Positions 41,381 through 50,187 are shown, numbered from the stretch's first letter. The stretch: 64,000 nt of DNA from RGIG1681 sp045648025 (GCA_045648025.1 JAZRNH010000063.1:1-64000), one strand, 5' to 3'. Translations and numbers: made by a program. The notes: generated by a model from the sequence alone, not told the origin.

Positions 41381-41424
41381 AAAAAATGAGAAAATTTAAG
41401 TTATAAAAATATTATAAAAAAGTG

Positions 41425-41453
41425 TTGACAAGTGGGCTTTCTTGTGATAAAAT
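41425..41453 (+). promoter_or_regulatory. infC operon promoter
   Basis: TTGACA (41425-41430), 17 bases, extended -10 TGATAAAAT (TAAAAT 41448-41453). Confidence 0.85.
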
Positions 41454-41459
41454 ATGCCT

Positions 41460-41640
41460 GTTTATTGAAGAGAAAGAACACTTTCCACCAAACGAATGAA
41501 AGATTTTGTTTGTGTTAATATATGTTAATAACCGAAATTTTGGCACATTTTTATGTGCACCCTTAAATTTTGGAAATTATATATAGTGAGTGGATTTTCT
41601 TTACCGTAAACCACTCACTTTTTTTGTGAATCAAAAAGAG
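41460..41640 (+). promoter_or_regulatory. infC-rpmI-rplT leader with attenuator
   Basis: Untranslated leader of about 200 bases with several short helices, ending in a terminator-like hairpin (AGTGAGTGG and CCACTCACT arms near 41586-41619) plus seven T before the infC ribosome-binding site. Position and terminator match the L20-dependent leader that autoregulates this operon in Firmicutes; the L20-binding fold itself was not resolved by eye. Confidence 0.65.
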
Positions 41641-41665
41641 TGAAATATTATTTTTTAGGAGAACT

Positions 41666-42193
41666 ATGGCAGTTAAACAACAAGAAACTCAAATCAATGA
41701 TAGTATTCGTGATCCAGAAGTTAGAGTCGTTGGTGCAAACGGTGAACAACTTGGAATTATGAGTGCTCGTGAGGCTAACAAAATTGCTGAAGATGAAGGA
41801 CTTGATCTTGTTAAAATCTCACCAAACACAAACCCACCAGTTTGTAAAATTATGGACTATGGCAAATATGTGTTTGACAAAGCAAAAAGAGAAAAAGAAC
41901 AAAGAAAAAATCAAAAAATTGTTGCAATCAAAGAAGTTCAACTTTCAATGACAATTGAAAAACACGACATTGACATCAAAGCAAAAAATGCAATTAAGTT
42001 TTTGCAAAATGGTGACAAAGTTAAAGTTTCAATTAGAATGAGCGGAAGACAACAAGCTTATGCAGATCGTGGTGTTCAAACAGAAAACGATTTTGCTGCT
42101 AGTCTTGAAGAATATGCAACTATTGAAAAACCAGCAAAAGTTGAAGGCAGAAACATTATTATGATTCTTGCACCAAAAACAGCAAAAAAATAA
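41666..42193 (+). CDS. infC: Translation initiation factor IF-3
   Basis: IF-3 of 175 residues, which prevents 50S joining and checks the start codon on the 30S subunit. N-domain INDSIRDPEVRVVGANGEQL through ANKIAEDEGLDLVKISPNTN and PVCKIMDYGKY; C-domain KEVQLSMTIEKHDIDIKAKN and GDKVKVSIRMSGRQQAY, all typical. AGGAG is present and the start is an ordinary ATG, not the rare AUU used in enterobacteria. First gene of infC-rpmI-rplT. Confidence 0.97.
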   Translation: MAVKQQETQINDSIRDPEVRVVGANGEQLGIMSAREANKIAEDEGLDLVKISPNTNPPVCKIMDYGKYVFDKAKREKEQRKNQKIVAIKEVQLSMTIEKHDIDIKAKNAIKFLQNGDKVKVSIRMSGRQQAYADRGVQTENDFAASLEEYATIEKPAKVEGRNIIMILAPKTAKK

Positions 42194-42236
42194 GTTCTTT
42201 TAAATTTATTATTCGGTATACAGGAGGAAATTTATT

Positions 42237-42437
42237 ATGCCAAAACAAAAAAATAGAAGTGCCGTTAAAAAAAGATTTATTGTACTCAAGAGCGGCAGAG
42301 TTAAAAGAGGTCAACAAAACCACAGACATTTACTTTCAACAAAAGAAAGAGCTAGAAAGAGAAATCTTCGTCAAGGAGCTTATGTTGAAGGCAAACAAGT
42401 TAAAACAGTTAAAATCCTTGTAGGAAACCAAGGTTAA
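42237..42437 (+). CDS. rpmI: Ribosomal protein bL35
   Basis: A 66-residue basic protein of the large subunit with the family start MPKQKNRSAVKKRF and GRVKRGQQNHRHLLSTK. GGAGG precedes ATG by eight bases. Second gene of the IF-3 operon, between infC and rplT. Confidence 0.96.
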   Translation: MPKQKNRSAVKKRFIVLKSGRVKRGQQNHRHLLSTKERARKRNLRQGAYVEGKQVKTVKILVGNQG

Positions 42438-42457
42438 TAAGGTAGGAGGATTGAGTT

Positions 42458-42814
42458 ATGAGAATTAAAAGAAGTGTTAATGCACATAAGAAAAGAGTTA
42501 GAATTTTAAAATCTGCAAAAGGTTACTATGGCTCAAAGAGCAAACTTGTTAGAGTTGCTCGTCAAGCTGTTATGAAAAGTGGTAACTATGCTTACACATC
42601 AAGAAGACTTAAAAAGAGAGATTTCAGAAGACTCTGGAATATTAGAATTAATGCTGAAGCAAGAGTAAACGGTCTTTCTTACAGCAATTTAATTCATGGT
42701 TTAAAACTTGCAGGTATTGAACTTAACAGAAAAGTTCTTGCTGAACTTGCTGTTTCTGATAAAAATGCTTTTGCAAAAGTTTGCGAATCAGCAAAAACTG
42801 CTCTTGCAAAATAA
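42458..42814 (+). CDS. rplT: Ribosomal protein bL20
   Basis: A 118-residue large-subunit assembly protein. The N-terminal extension RIKRSVNAHKKRVRILKSAK and the block YYGSKSKLVRVARQAVMKSG, then RRDFRRLWNIRINAEAR-like segment (here KKRDFRRLWNIRINAEARVN) are standard. bL20 is also the expected autorepressor of this operon through the leader at 41460. GGAGG upstream. Confidence 0.97.
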   Translation: MRIKRSVNAHKKRVRILKSAKGYYGSKSKLVRVARQAVMKSGNYAYTSRRLKKRDFRRLWNIRINAEARVNGLSYSNLIHGLKLAGIELNRKVLAELAVSDKNAFAKVCESAKTALAK

Positions 42815-42832
42815 TTTGAATTAAAGAGTTTA

Positions 42833-42870
42833 AACTTAATGCCTAACAGGTTTGGGCATTAAGTTTTTTT
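42833..42870 (+). terminator. Terminator after rplT
   Basis: AACTTAATGCC and GGCATTAAGTT arms then seven T. Confidence 0.9.
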
Positions 42871-42888
42871 GTTAAAAGGAAAATTTTT

Positions 42889-43662
42889 ATGAATAGTGAA
42901 ATTATAACAAGTTTAGACAATTCACTTGTAAAGTTTGCTAGAAGTTTAAACGATAAAAAATATAGAAAACAAAATAACAAGTTTTTAGTTGATGGTGAAA
43001 AACTTGTTAGAGAAGTTGTTTTAAGTGGCTTAAAAGTTGATAAGCTTTTTGTTGATGAATCAAAAAAAGAAGACTTTTCATATATCTTAGAAAATTTTGA
43101 TGGAAAAGTTGTTTTTGTTTCGGCAAAAGTTTTAAATTCAATTTCTGAAAATGTTACACCACAAGGTATTATTGCGGAAGTTTTTATGAAGGAAAACGAA
43201 GAACTTGTGGCTGTTGAAAATTTGCCAATTTTGGTTTTAGATAGAATTCAAGACCCTGGAAATTTGGGAACAATAATCAGAACTGCAACTGCAACTGGCT
43301 TTGACAGAATTGTTTTAATTGATTCTGTTGATCCATATTCGCCAAAGGTTGTAAGAAGTTCAAGTGGTGGGGTGTTTAGCACAAATATTTACCGTTTTTC
43401 AGAAGCAGAAATTATTGATTTTTGCAACAAAAATAATATTGAACTTTTAATTGCAGATATGGGTGGAAAAAATATATTCAAAGACCCAATCACAAACAAA
43501 AATATTGCATTGGTTATTGGAAATGAAGGTCAAGGTGTTAGTGATGGTTTCAAAGCCGCTGGAAAGGCTGTTTCGCTTCCAATGAAAAAAGAAATGGAAT
43601 CGCTTAATGCGGGAATTTCTGCAAGTGTTTTGATGTATGCAATTATGGGAAAAGACATCTAA
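42889..43662 (+). CDS. TrmH/SpoU-family RNA 2'-O-methyltransferase
   Basis: SPOUT methylase of 257 residues. An N-terminal substrate-binding domain (KYRKQNNKFLVDGEKLVREV) is followed by the knot domain with the three SpoU motifs: LDRIQDPGNLGTIIRTATAT, ALVIGNEGQGVSDG and VSLPMKKEMESLNAGISASV. It is likely a 23S rRNA methylase, as usual for the gene downstream of rplT in clostridia; the target nucleotide cannot be told from sequence. AAAGGA upstream of ATG. Confidence 0.93.
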   Translation: MNSEIITSLDNSLVKFARSLNDKKYRKQNNKFLVDGEKLVREVVLSGLKVDKLFVDESKKEDFSYILENFDGKVVFVSAKVLNSISENVTPQGIIAEVFMKENEELVAVENLPILVLDRIQDPGNLGTIIRTATATGFDRIVLIDSVDPYSPKVVRSSSGGVFSTNIYRFSEAEIIDFCNKNNIELLIADMGGKNIFKDPITNKNIALVIGNEGQGVSDGFKAAGKAVSLPMKKEMESLNAGISASVLMYAIMGKDI

Positions 43663-43671
43663 ATCAAGTTT

Positions 43672-43709
43672 AAAAGCCTTATAAATAAAAATTATAGAGG
43701 CTTTTAAAA
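43672..43709 (+). terminator. Hairpin after the SpoU methylase gene
   Basis: AAAAGCCT and AGGCTTTT arms around an AT-rich loop; only a short T tail. Confidence 0.6.
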
Positions 43710-43714
43710 AGTTA

Positions 43715-43743
43715 TTGATTATTTTGTTATATTATATTATAAT
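43715..43743 (+). promoter_or_regulatory. yebC promoter
   Basis: TTGATT (43715-43720), 17 bases, TATAAT (43738-43743). Confidence 0.75.
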
Positions 43744-43810
43744 ATAAAGGAGCAAATTTGTTCGGCAAATTTGAAAATTTAAGTTTATTATTTATTAGGA
43801 GGAATTTTTT

Positions 43811-44548
43811 ATGAGTGGACACTCAAAATGGCACAATATTCAAGCGACAAAAAATAAAGCAGATGCTGCAAGAGGTAAAATCTTTACAAAAATAGGAAGA
43901 GAAATCGCAGTTGCTGTTAAACTTGGTGGCCCTGACCCTAACATTAATAGTAAACTTTATGATGTAATTCAAAAGGCAAAAGCAAACAATATGCCAAACG
44001 ACAACATTACCCGTTCAATCAAAAAGGCTAGTGGCGGTGAAACAAGTGATAACTATGATCCAGTTACATATGAAGGTTATGGCTCTCATGGTGTTGCTTT
44101 AATTGTTGAATGTTTGACTGATAACAGAAACAGAACAGCTGCAGATGTTAGACACTTATTCACAAAATTTGGTGGAAGTTTAGGAACTTCTGGAAGTGTG
44201 TCTTATATGTTCGATTATAATGGTTTGGTTATTATTCCAAGAAACGAAACCATTGGTGAAGAAAATGTTATGATGACCGCATTAGAAGCTGGAGCAGAAG
44301 ATGTTATTACTGATGATGAATGTTATGAAGTTGTAACAAAACCAGAAAATCTTCACTCTGTTCGTAAGGCTTTTGAAGATGCAGGTTATGAAGTGCTTTC
44401 AGGCGAAGTTGAATATATTCCACAAAGCACCATTGCACTTGACAAAGATTCAGCTGTTTCAGTTAACAAACTTATTTTAAGTTTGGAAGATCTTGACGAT
44501 GTTCAAAATGTTTATTCAAATGCTGATCTTTCTGCTTTGGATTCATAA
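43811..44548 (+). CDS. YebC/PmpR-TACO1 family protein
   Basis: A 245-residue protein starting MSGHSKWHNIQATKNKADAA, the invariant YebC N-terminus, with ALIVECLTDNRNRTAADVRH and FGGSLGTSGSVSYMFD. Long annotated as a DNA-binding regulator; recent work on the family points to ribosome stalling relief (YebC/TACO1), so the regulator name should be used with care. GGAGG lies eight bases upstream. ruvCAB lies downstream as in many bacteria, but a zeta-toxin-like gene intervenes here. Confidence 0.95.
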   Translation: MSGHSKWHNIQATKNKADAARGKIFTKIGREIAVAVKLGGPDPNINSKLYDVIQKAKANNMPNDNITRSIKKASGGETSDNYDPVTYEGYGSHGVALIVECLTDNRNRTAADVRHLFTKFGGSLGTSGSVSYMFDYNGLVIIPRNETIGEENVMMTALEAGAEDVITDDECYEVVTKPENLHSVRKAFEDAGYEVLSGEVEYIPQSTIALDKDSAVSVNKLILSLEDLDDVQNVYSNADLSALDS

Positions 44549-44564
44549 AATTTAATAAAATTTT

Positions 44565-44597
44565 AGCCTTTTGTGATTTTTCATAGAAGGCTTTTGT
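44565..44597 (+). terminator. Terminator after yebC
   Basis: AGCCTT and AAGGCT arms with a 16-base loop and TTTT. Confidence 0.6.
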
Positions 44598-44632
44598 GTT
44601 ATATGCATGATTTTTAATAAGGGAGGAAATTT

Positions 44633-45610
44633 ATGCAAAAACAAGAAATTGATGCTATCGTAAAAAAATACGAACTTAGCGAAGAAGAAATTAAAGAAAT
44701 TTCAAAGGTTGCCTATGCAGATTTAATTAAAGGCAAACCATCAAAAGCAAATCCTGTTTGTGTGATTATTGCAGGTCAACCTGGTGCTGGAAAAACTGGC
44801 CTTTCAAAATATACAAAGGCTCATTTTCCTGATGCAGTTATGCTTGATATTGATGATTTTAGATTTTATCATCCAAATATCAAAGAGATAATTGACAACT
44901 ATCCAGAGTGTTTTGCTCCAACAACAAACAAATTTATTTCAAAGGTGAGTGGTTATGTAACTGATATGCTCATTGAAGGCAGATATGATGTTATTGCACA
45001 CAAAACTTTAAAAAATATCCTTATTTTAGACGATACAATTATACCAATGAAAAATGCAGGGTATAATGTTTTTGTTAATGCCTATGCTGTTAATGGAATT
45101 GTGAGTAAACTTTCTGCGGTTGAAAGAACACAAGAAGAAAGACAAAAGTTTGGTTATAACAGAGTTATAAGCAATCAATTTCATGATGATGCTTACAACA
45201 ATATGGTTGGAATTATTGTTGAAGCAATGAAGAGAAAATTGCTTGATAGTGTTCAAGTTTTTATGAGAGGTGAAACTGAGGCTGAACCGGTTATTGTTTA
45301 TATGCAAAACAAAGACGGAATTTCTGTTGAACCAGCTCTTTGCGAATATTACTCAAGATCAGTTGGCTCTGTTGGTGAAGCTATCAATATTGGTAGAATT
45401 TTAGATTATGAAAAAAATCATCCAAATTTAATAAAAAGAATTCAAACAGTTTCAAACAATGCAATGTATGCAGATGAAAAAGCTTTGATACAAGTTTTAA
45501 AAGATGATTATTTTACATTTTCGGCAAATGTTGAAACACCAGTTGAATTTCTTCAAATTATGAGCAAAAATAAAAAATTTAACATAAACGATATTCCATC
45601 TTTTATGTAA
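44633..45610 (+). CDS. Zeta-toxin-family kinase
   Basis: A 325-residue protein with a zeta-type UDP-sugar kinase domain. Walker A GQPGAGKT (48-55), then MLDIDDFRFYHPNIKE, the zeta signature of substrate Asp and HP, SKVSGYVTDMLIEGRYDVIAHKT, and VERTQEERQKFGYNRVI as the lid. Zeta toxins phosphorylate UDP-N-acetylglucosamine and block wall synthesis, usually held by an epsilon antitoxin. No small antitoxin gene lies on either side. It has a strong GGAGG and lies between yebC and ruvC. A non-toxic chromosomal relative is equally possible. Confidence 0.85.
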   Translation: MQKQEIDAIVKKYELSEEEIKEISKVAYADLIKGKPSKANPVCVIIAGQPGAGKTGLSKYTKAHFPDAVMLDIDDFRFYHPNIKEIIDNYPECFAPTTNKFISKVSGYVTDMLIEGRYDVIAHKTLKNILILDDTIIPMKNAGYNVFVNAYAVNGIVSKLSAVERTQEERQKFGYNRVISNQFHDDAYNNMVGIIVEAMKRKLLDSVQVFMRGETEAEPVIVYMQNKDGISVEPALCEYYSRSVGSVGEAINIGRILDYEKNHPNLIKRIQTVSNNAMYADEKALIQVLKDDYFTFSANVETPVEFLQIMSKNKKFNINDIPSFM

Positions 45611-45646
45611 TTTATATAATTAAGTATATACTAACAGTTAGTTTTA

Positions 45647-45675
45647 TTGACTTTGAGCAATATTTTTCTTAAACT
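45647..45675 (+). promoter_or_regulatory. ruvC promoter (leaderless geometry)
   Basis: TTGACT (45647-45652), 17 bases, TAAACT (45670-45675); ATG 45682 is seven bases after the -10, without a ribosome-binding site. Confidence 0.6.
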
Positions 45676-45681
45676 AGTATT

Positions 45682-46245
45682 ATGGTTATTCTCGGAATTG
45701 ACCCTGGATATGCTATCGTTGGTTATGGAGTTATTGATAAAAAGCCAAATGGAAAATGTGAAGTTATTGATTATGGGGCAATCAACACTTCAAAAGATGA
45801 AGATTTTCCGGTTCGTCTTGCAATGATTCAAGACGGTATGAAATGCTTGATTTCAAAATTCAAACCTGATGCAATCGCAGTGGAAGAATTATTTTTTAAT
45901 CAGAATATAACAACTGGAATCGCAGTTGCTGAGGCAAGAGGGGTTATTTTATGCACAGCAATTCAAGCAGTTCCAAGAGTGTTTGAGTTTACACCAATGC
46001 AAATCAAACTTGCAATTACAGGCACAGGAAAGGCTGAAAAAAAACAAGTTCAGTTTATGACAAAGACAATTTTGGGGTTAAAGTCTGTTCCAAAACCTGA
46101 TGATGCGGCTGATGCTCTTGCAGTGGCTCTTTGTCTTGCACAAACAAACACAAAATTAACCGATTCAGAAGTTAAAGTTTTCACAAATAACAACTTAAAA
46201 CTTTCTGATAAAAATGAAATTATAAAAAGAAGGAAGACTAAATGA
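45682..46245 (+). CDS. ruvC: Holliday junction resolvase RuvC
   Basis: A 187-residue RNase H-fold endonuclease cutting Holliday junctions. The catalytic acids are visible: Asp7 in LGIDPGYAIVGYG, Glu in IAVEELFFNQN (near 69), and the pair in KPDDAADALAVALCLA (near 141). The C-terminal 30 residues exceed the usual length and are Lys/Asn-rich. Start at ATG 45682, no Shine-Dalgarno. It overlaps ruvA by four bases (ATGA). Confidence 0.96.
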   Translation: MVILGIDPGYAIVGYGVIDKKPNGKCEVIDYGAINTSKDEDFPVRLAMIQDGMKCLISKFKPDAIAVEELFFNQNITTGIAVAEARGVILCTAIQAVPRVFEFTPMQIKLAITGTGKAEKKQVQFMTKTILGLKSVPKPDDAADALAVALCLAQTNTKLTDSEVKVFTNNNLKLSDKNEIIKRRKTK

Positions 46246-46850
46246 TTTATTCGCTTACTGGCAAAGTTTCAAGAGAAAATGAAAATACAATAGTTGTTAA
46301 TACTGGTGCGGTTGCATTTGAAGTTATTTGCTCATCATACACAGCAATTGAACTTCTTTCAAAACCAGAACCACAAACAGTTCTTACATATCTTCAAGTT
46401 AGAGAAGATGGTATGAGTTTGTTCGGATTTGCTAGTCAAAAAGAAAAGGAAATTTTTAATAACTTGATTCAAATTTCTGGTGTTGGGCCAAAAATGGCTG
46501 CAACAATTCTTTCAGGTCTTCCAATTGACGACATCATTAAAGCAATAATAAATTCAGATGTTAAGCTTTTGTCTAGCATAAAAGGTTTAGGCAAAAAAAC
46601 CGCTGAAAGAATTGTTTTAGAATTAAGTGGAAAACTTGGTGGCGGTGATGCTCTTGAAAGTATTATGGCTGAGAACTCTGCCGCACAAACTAAACAAACC
46701 GTGAAAAAAGAAGTTGAAGAAGCTGCCGAAGTTTTGATGAGTATGGGTCTAACAAAAACTGAAGCGATTGAACTAGCTAAAAACAACTATTCTGACGGAA
46801 TGACAAGTGAATCACTTGTTGTTTGTTGTCTTAAAAATATGAGAAAATAA
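46242..46850 (+). CDS. ruvA: Holliday junction branch-migration protein RuvA
   Basis: A 202-residue tetrameric junction-binding subunit. Domain I OB-fold begins MIYSLTGKVSRENENTIVVN; domain II has the helix-hairpin-helix pairs FNNLIQISGVGPKMAATILS and SSIKGLGKKTAERIVLELS; domain III (about 152-202) contacts RuvB with EVLMSMGLTKTEAIELAKN. Overlaps ruvC and precedes ruvB by 14 bases. Confidence 0.96.
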   Translation: MIYSLTGKVSRENENTIVVNTGAVAFEVICSSYTAIELLSKPEPQTVLTYLQVREDGMSLFGFASQKEKEIFNNLIQISGVGPKMAATILSGLPIDDIIKAIINSDVKLLSSIKGLGKKTAERIVLELSGKLGGGDALESIMAENSAAQTKQTVKKEVEEAAEVLMSMGLTKTEAIELAKNNYSDGMTSESLVVCCLKNMRK

Positions 46851-46864
46851 ATAAGGAATGCAGT

Positions 46865-47932
46865 ATGACAAGTTTTGAAGATGAAAGTTATTTTGAAAGT
46901 TTTATAACTAGTTCAAAAGACCAAGATGACGAAAGGTTTGTTTCTAGTTCAAAATCTTTTGAAGATGACCAAATTGAAAATGTTTTAAGACCAAAAACCA
47001 TGAATGACTATGTTGGACAAACAAAAGTTAAAGAAAATTTAATGGTTTATATTTCTGCTGCAAAAAAAAGAAACGAAGCTCTTGACCATGTGCTTTTATA
47101 TGGACCTCCAGGGCTTGGAAAAACTACACTTTCGGCTATTATTGCAAATGAAATGGGAGCAGGTTTCAAACAAACATCTGGTCCTGCAATTGAAAAGCCG
47201 GGAGATTTGGCATCAATTCTTACAAATCTTTCAGAAAATGATGTTTTGTTTATTGATGAAATTCACAGACTCAACCACAGTGTTGAGGAAATTTTGTATC
47301 CTGCAATGGAAGACCATGCTCTTGATTTTATTATTGGAAAAGGTCCATCTGCAAGGTCGATGAGAATCACACTTCCAAACTTTACACTTGTTGGTGCAAC
47401 CACAAAAGCGGGAATGATTTCAAGCCCACTTAGAGATAGATTTGGTGTAATTTGCAAACTTGAACTTTACACTAATGAAGAACTTGCAACAATTGTAACC
47501 AGGTCTGCTGGAATTTTGGGTGCAGAAATTGACAAAGAATCTGCAAACCTTATTGCTGCAAGATGCAGAGGAACTCCAAGAATTGCAAATAGAATTTTAA
47601 AAAGAGTAAGAGATTTTGCTGATGTGTTAAATGATGGCAAAATCACTGCAAAAATAACACTTCATGCCGTTGATAAAATGGATATTGACAACATTGGTCT
47701 TGATGCTGTTGACAGAAAAATGCTTGTTACAATGATTGAGAACTTTAAAGGCAAACCAGTTGGTCTTGATACTCTTGCTGCAGTAACAGGTGAAGAGCCA
47801 GACACAATTGAAGATGTGTATGAACCATATTTGATGCAAATTGGTTTTATTGCAAGAACTCCAAGGGGAAGAGTTCCACTTGAACCTGCATTTAAACATT
47901 TGGGCTACAAAATTGAAGATATTTTAAAATAG
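46865..47932 (+). CDS. ruvB: Holliday junction helicase RuvB
   Basis: AAA+ motor of 355 residues driving branch migration. After an acidic 35-residue N-terminal extension come LRPKTMNDYVGQTKVKENL, Walker A YGPPGLGKTTLS, Walker B DVLFIDEIHRLNHSVEEILY, sensor TLVGATTKAGMISSPLRDRFG and the winged helix GLDTLAAVTGEEPDTIEDVY ending RTPRGRVPLE. The extension is longer than in most RuvB (about 335 residues). AAGGA upstream. Confidence 0.97.
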   Translation: MTSFEDESYFESFITSSKDQDDERFVSSSKSFEDDQIENVLRPKTMNDYVGQTKVKENLMVYISAAKKRNEALDHVLLYGPPGLGKTTLSAIIANEMGAGFKQTSGPAIEKPGDLASILTNLSENDVLFIDEIHRLNHSVEEILYPAMEDHALDFIIGKGPSARSMRITLPNFTLVGATTKAGMISSPLRDRFGVICKLELYTNEELATIVTRSAGILGAEIDKESANLIAARCRGTPRIANRILKRVRDFADVLNDGKITAKITLHAVDKMDIDNIGLDAVDRKMLVTMIENFKGKPVGLDTLAAVTGEEPDTIEDVYEPYLMQIGFIARTPRGRVPLEPAFKHLGYKIEDILK

Positions 47933-47940
47933 GAAAATTT

Positions 47941-48975
47941 ATGGAAATTTTAAAGACTAGTGATTTTAATTATGAGCTTCCAGAAGAACTTATTGCACAG
48001 ACTCCAGTAAGTCCAAGAGATTCTGCTAGAATGCTTGTTTATGACAAACAAAACAAAAAAAGAGAACATAAAATTTTTAGAGATATATTAGATTATCTCA
48101 CAGAAAACGATGTTCTTGTTGTTAACAACACAAGAGTTATTCCTGCAAGACTTTATGCTAGTAAAGTTACAGGTGCAAAAATTGAAGTGTTTTTATTAAA
48201 AAGACTTAATTTAACAGACTATGAAGTTTTGATGAAACCTGCAAAGAAAGCTCCTGTTGGAACAAAACTGATTTTTTCTGACAATTTATACTGTGAAGTT
48301 GTTGAAAATCAAGAAGAAATTGGTGGCAGAATTATTCGATTTAATGTCCACACAGGAACTTTAGAAGAAGAGCTTGACCGAATTGGTGAAGTTCCGCTTC
48401 CACCATATATTCATGAAAAACTTGAAGATGATGAAGAATATCAAACAATTTATTCAAAAATCAAAGGTTCATCTGCTGCACCAACAGCAGGTCTTCATTT
48501 CACCGAAGAACTTATGCAAAAAATAAGAGAAAAGGGTGTTCAAATTGAAGAAGTTACTCTTCAAGTGGGTCTTGGAACATTTAGACCAGTAAATGAAGAA
48601 AATGCATTAGACCACAAAATGCATAGTGAAGAAATTGTGGTTAGTGAAGAAGTTGCTGAAAGGCTTAACAAAGCAAAGGCAGAAGGCAAAAGAATCATAG
48701 CTGTTGGAACAACAACTGTGAGAACATTAGAAGCTGCTGCTGACAGAGTTGGTCATATTGAGCCTTGTCAAAAAGAAACAAACATCTTCATTTATCCAGG
48801 TGTTCAACTTAAATTCGTTGATGGTCTCATCACAAACTTCCACTTGCCAGAAAGCACACTTATTATGCTTGTTTCTGCATTTATTGGAAGGGAAAAAACA
48901 TTAGAATTATACAACGAAGCGGTTAGAGAAAAATATAGATTTTTCAGCTTTGGCGATTGCTGCTTCTTTTATTAA
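47941..48975 (+). CDS. queA: tRNA preQ1(34) S-adenosylmethionine ribosyltransferase-isomerase
   Basis: QueA of 344 residues, transferring the ribose of SAM to preQ1 in tRNA to give epoxyqueuosine. Family blocks: FNYELPEELIAQTPVSPRDS, NNTRVIPARLY, SSAAPTAGLHFTEELM, VTLQVGLGTFRPVNEEN and TNIFIYPGVQLKFVDGLITN. GGA nine bases upstream. Eight bases after ruvB and followed by tgt, the usual ruvAB-queA-tgt-yajC arrangement of Firmicutes. Confidence 0.97.
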   Translation: MEILKTSDFNYELPEELIAQTPVSPRDSARMLVYDKQNKKREHKIFRDILDYLTENDVLVVNNTRVIPARLYASKVTGAKIEVFLLKRLNLTDYEVLMKPAKKAPVGTKLIFSDNLYCEVVENQEEIGGRIIRFNVHTGTLEEELDRIGEVPLPPYIHEKLEDDEEYQTIYSKIKGSSAAPTAGLHFTEELMQKIREKGVQIEEVTLQVGLGTFRPVNEENALDHKMHSEEIVVSEEVAERLNKAKAEGKRIIAVGTTTVRTLEAAADRVGHIEPCQKETNIFIYPGVQLKFVDGLITNFHLPESTLIMLVSAFIGREKTLELYNEAVREKYRFFSFGDCCFFY

Positions 48976-48989
48976 ATTAAAGGGAAATT

Positions 48990-50111
48990 ATGGAAAATAA
49001 AAACTTTTCGTTTGAAACAAAATTAAAATCTTCAAACACTTACGGAAGAATTGGTGTGCTTCACACTCCTCACGGAGACATTGAAACACCAGTTTTTATG
49101 CCTGTTGGAACAAGAGCGACGGTTAAAGCTGTTGAACCAAGAGAACTTGAAGAAGTTAATGCTCAAATTATCTTGGCAAACACATATCACTGTTACCTTA
49201 GACCATCACCAGAACTTGTGGCAAAAGCTGGAGGTCTTCACAAATTTATGAATTGGAAAAGACCAATTTTAACAGACTCTGGTGGTTTTCAGGTTTTTTC
49301 ACTTTCAGATATGAATAAAATCACAGAAGATGGTGTTGAATTTAAATCACACCTAGACGGTTCAAAACATTTTTTCACACCAGAAAAATCAATTGATATT
49401 CAAAATAAACTTGGTGCAGATATCATTATGGCTTTTGATGAATGTTCTGACTATGGTGTTGACAAAAAATATGCAAAAGCTGCATTAGACAGAACAGAAA
49501 GATGGCTTGACAGATGTATTGCTTATCACAAAAACGACAAGCAACTTTTGTTTCCAATTGTTCAAGGAAACTTTTATCCAGATTTGAGACTCAAAGCTCT
49601 TGAAAATGTTAAACAAAAGGCAACTATTGGTTTTTCAATTGGTGGACTTTCTGTTGGTGAACCAAAAGACAAAATGTATGAAATGCTTGATGTTTTAGCT
49701 CCAAATTATCCAGAAGATAAAGTTAGATATTTGATGGGTGTTGGAAGTCCTGATTGTTTAATTGAGGGTGTTATTCGCGGAATTGATATGTTTGACTGTG
49801 TTCTTCCAACCAGAAATGCAAGAAATGGCACAGCCTTAACCAGCAAGGGAAAGGTTGTTGTTAAAAACGGCTTATATAAAGAAGATTTCACAACACTTGA
49901 TGATGAATGCGATTGCTATGCTTGTAAAAACTTTACAAAAGCTTATCTTCGTCACTTATTCAATGTAGATGAAATTTTGGGAGCTCAACTTTTGTCTATT
50001 CATAACATAAGATATTTGACACACTTGATGGAACAAATCAAACAGGCAATAAGAGAAGATAGACTTTTAGAGTTTAGAGAAGAGTATTTAAAGAAAACAA
50101 AATATAATTAA
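48990..50111 (+). CDS. tgt: tRNA-guanine(34) transglycosylase
   Basis: Tgt of 373 residues exchanging G34 for preQ1 in GUN-anticodon tRNAs. The active-site Asp pair is in RPILTDSGGFQVFSLSDMNK and FDCVLPTRNARNG; the zinc site in the C-terminal CDCYACKNFTKAYLRHLF plus a later His (LLSIHNIRYL). Together with QueA and QueH this gives the final steps of queuosine synthesis in this window. AAGGG precedes ATG. Confidence 0.97.
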   Translation: MENKNFSFETKLKSSNTYGRIGVLHTPHGDIETPVFMPVGTRATVKAVEPRELEEVNAQIILANTYHCYLRPSPELVAKAGGLHKFMNWKRPILTDSGGFQVFSLSDMNKITEDGVEFKSHLDGSKHFFTPEKSIDIQNKLGADIIMAFDECSDYGVDKKYAKAALDRTERWLDRCIAYHKNDKQLLFPIVQGNFYPDLRLKALENVKQKATIGFSIGGLSVGEPKDKMYEMLDVLAPNYPEDKVRYLMGVGSPDCLIEGVIRGIDMFDCVLPTRNARNGTALTSKGKVVVKNGLYKEDFTTLDDECDCYACKNFTKAYLRHLFNVDEILGAQLLSIHNIRYLTHLMEQIKQAIREDRLLEFREEYLKKTKYN

Positions 50112-50158
50112 TTTTGACAAAATTTTATCGATGTAAAAGTTTATTCAACTAAAAAGTG

Positions 50159-50187
50159 TTGATTTAATTTAAAAAGTTTGATAAAAT
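50159..50187 (+). promoter_or_regulatory. yajC promoter
   Basis: TTGATT (50159-50164), 17 bases, extended -10 TGATAAAAT (TAAAAT 50182-50187). Confidence 0.75.

Noticed and set aside
41460..41640. T-box upstream of infC
   Set aside because: No T-box sequence like AAGGTGGAACCACG is present; the leader ends in a plain hairpin more like an L20 leader.
45611..45681. tRNA or small RNA between the zeta-like gene and ruvC
   Set aside because: Only an AT-rich promoter region for ruvC; no cloverleaf or stable hairpin.
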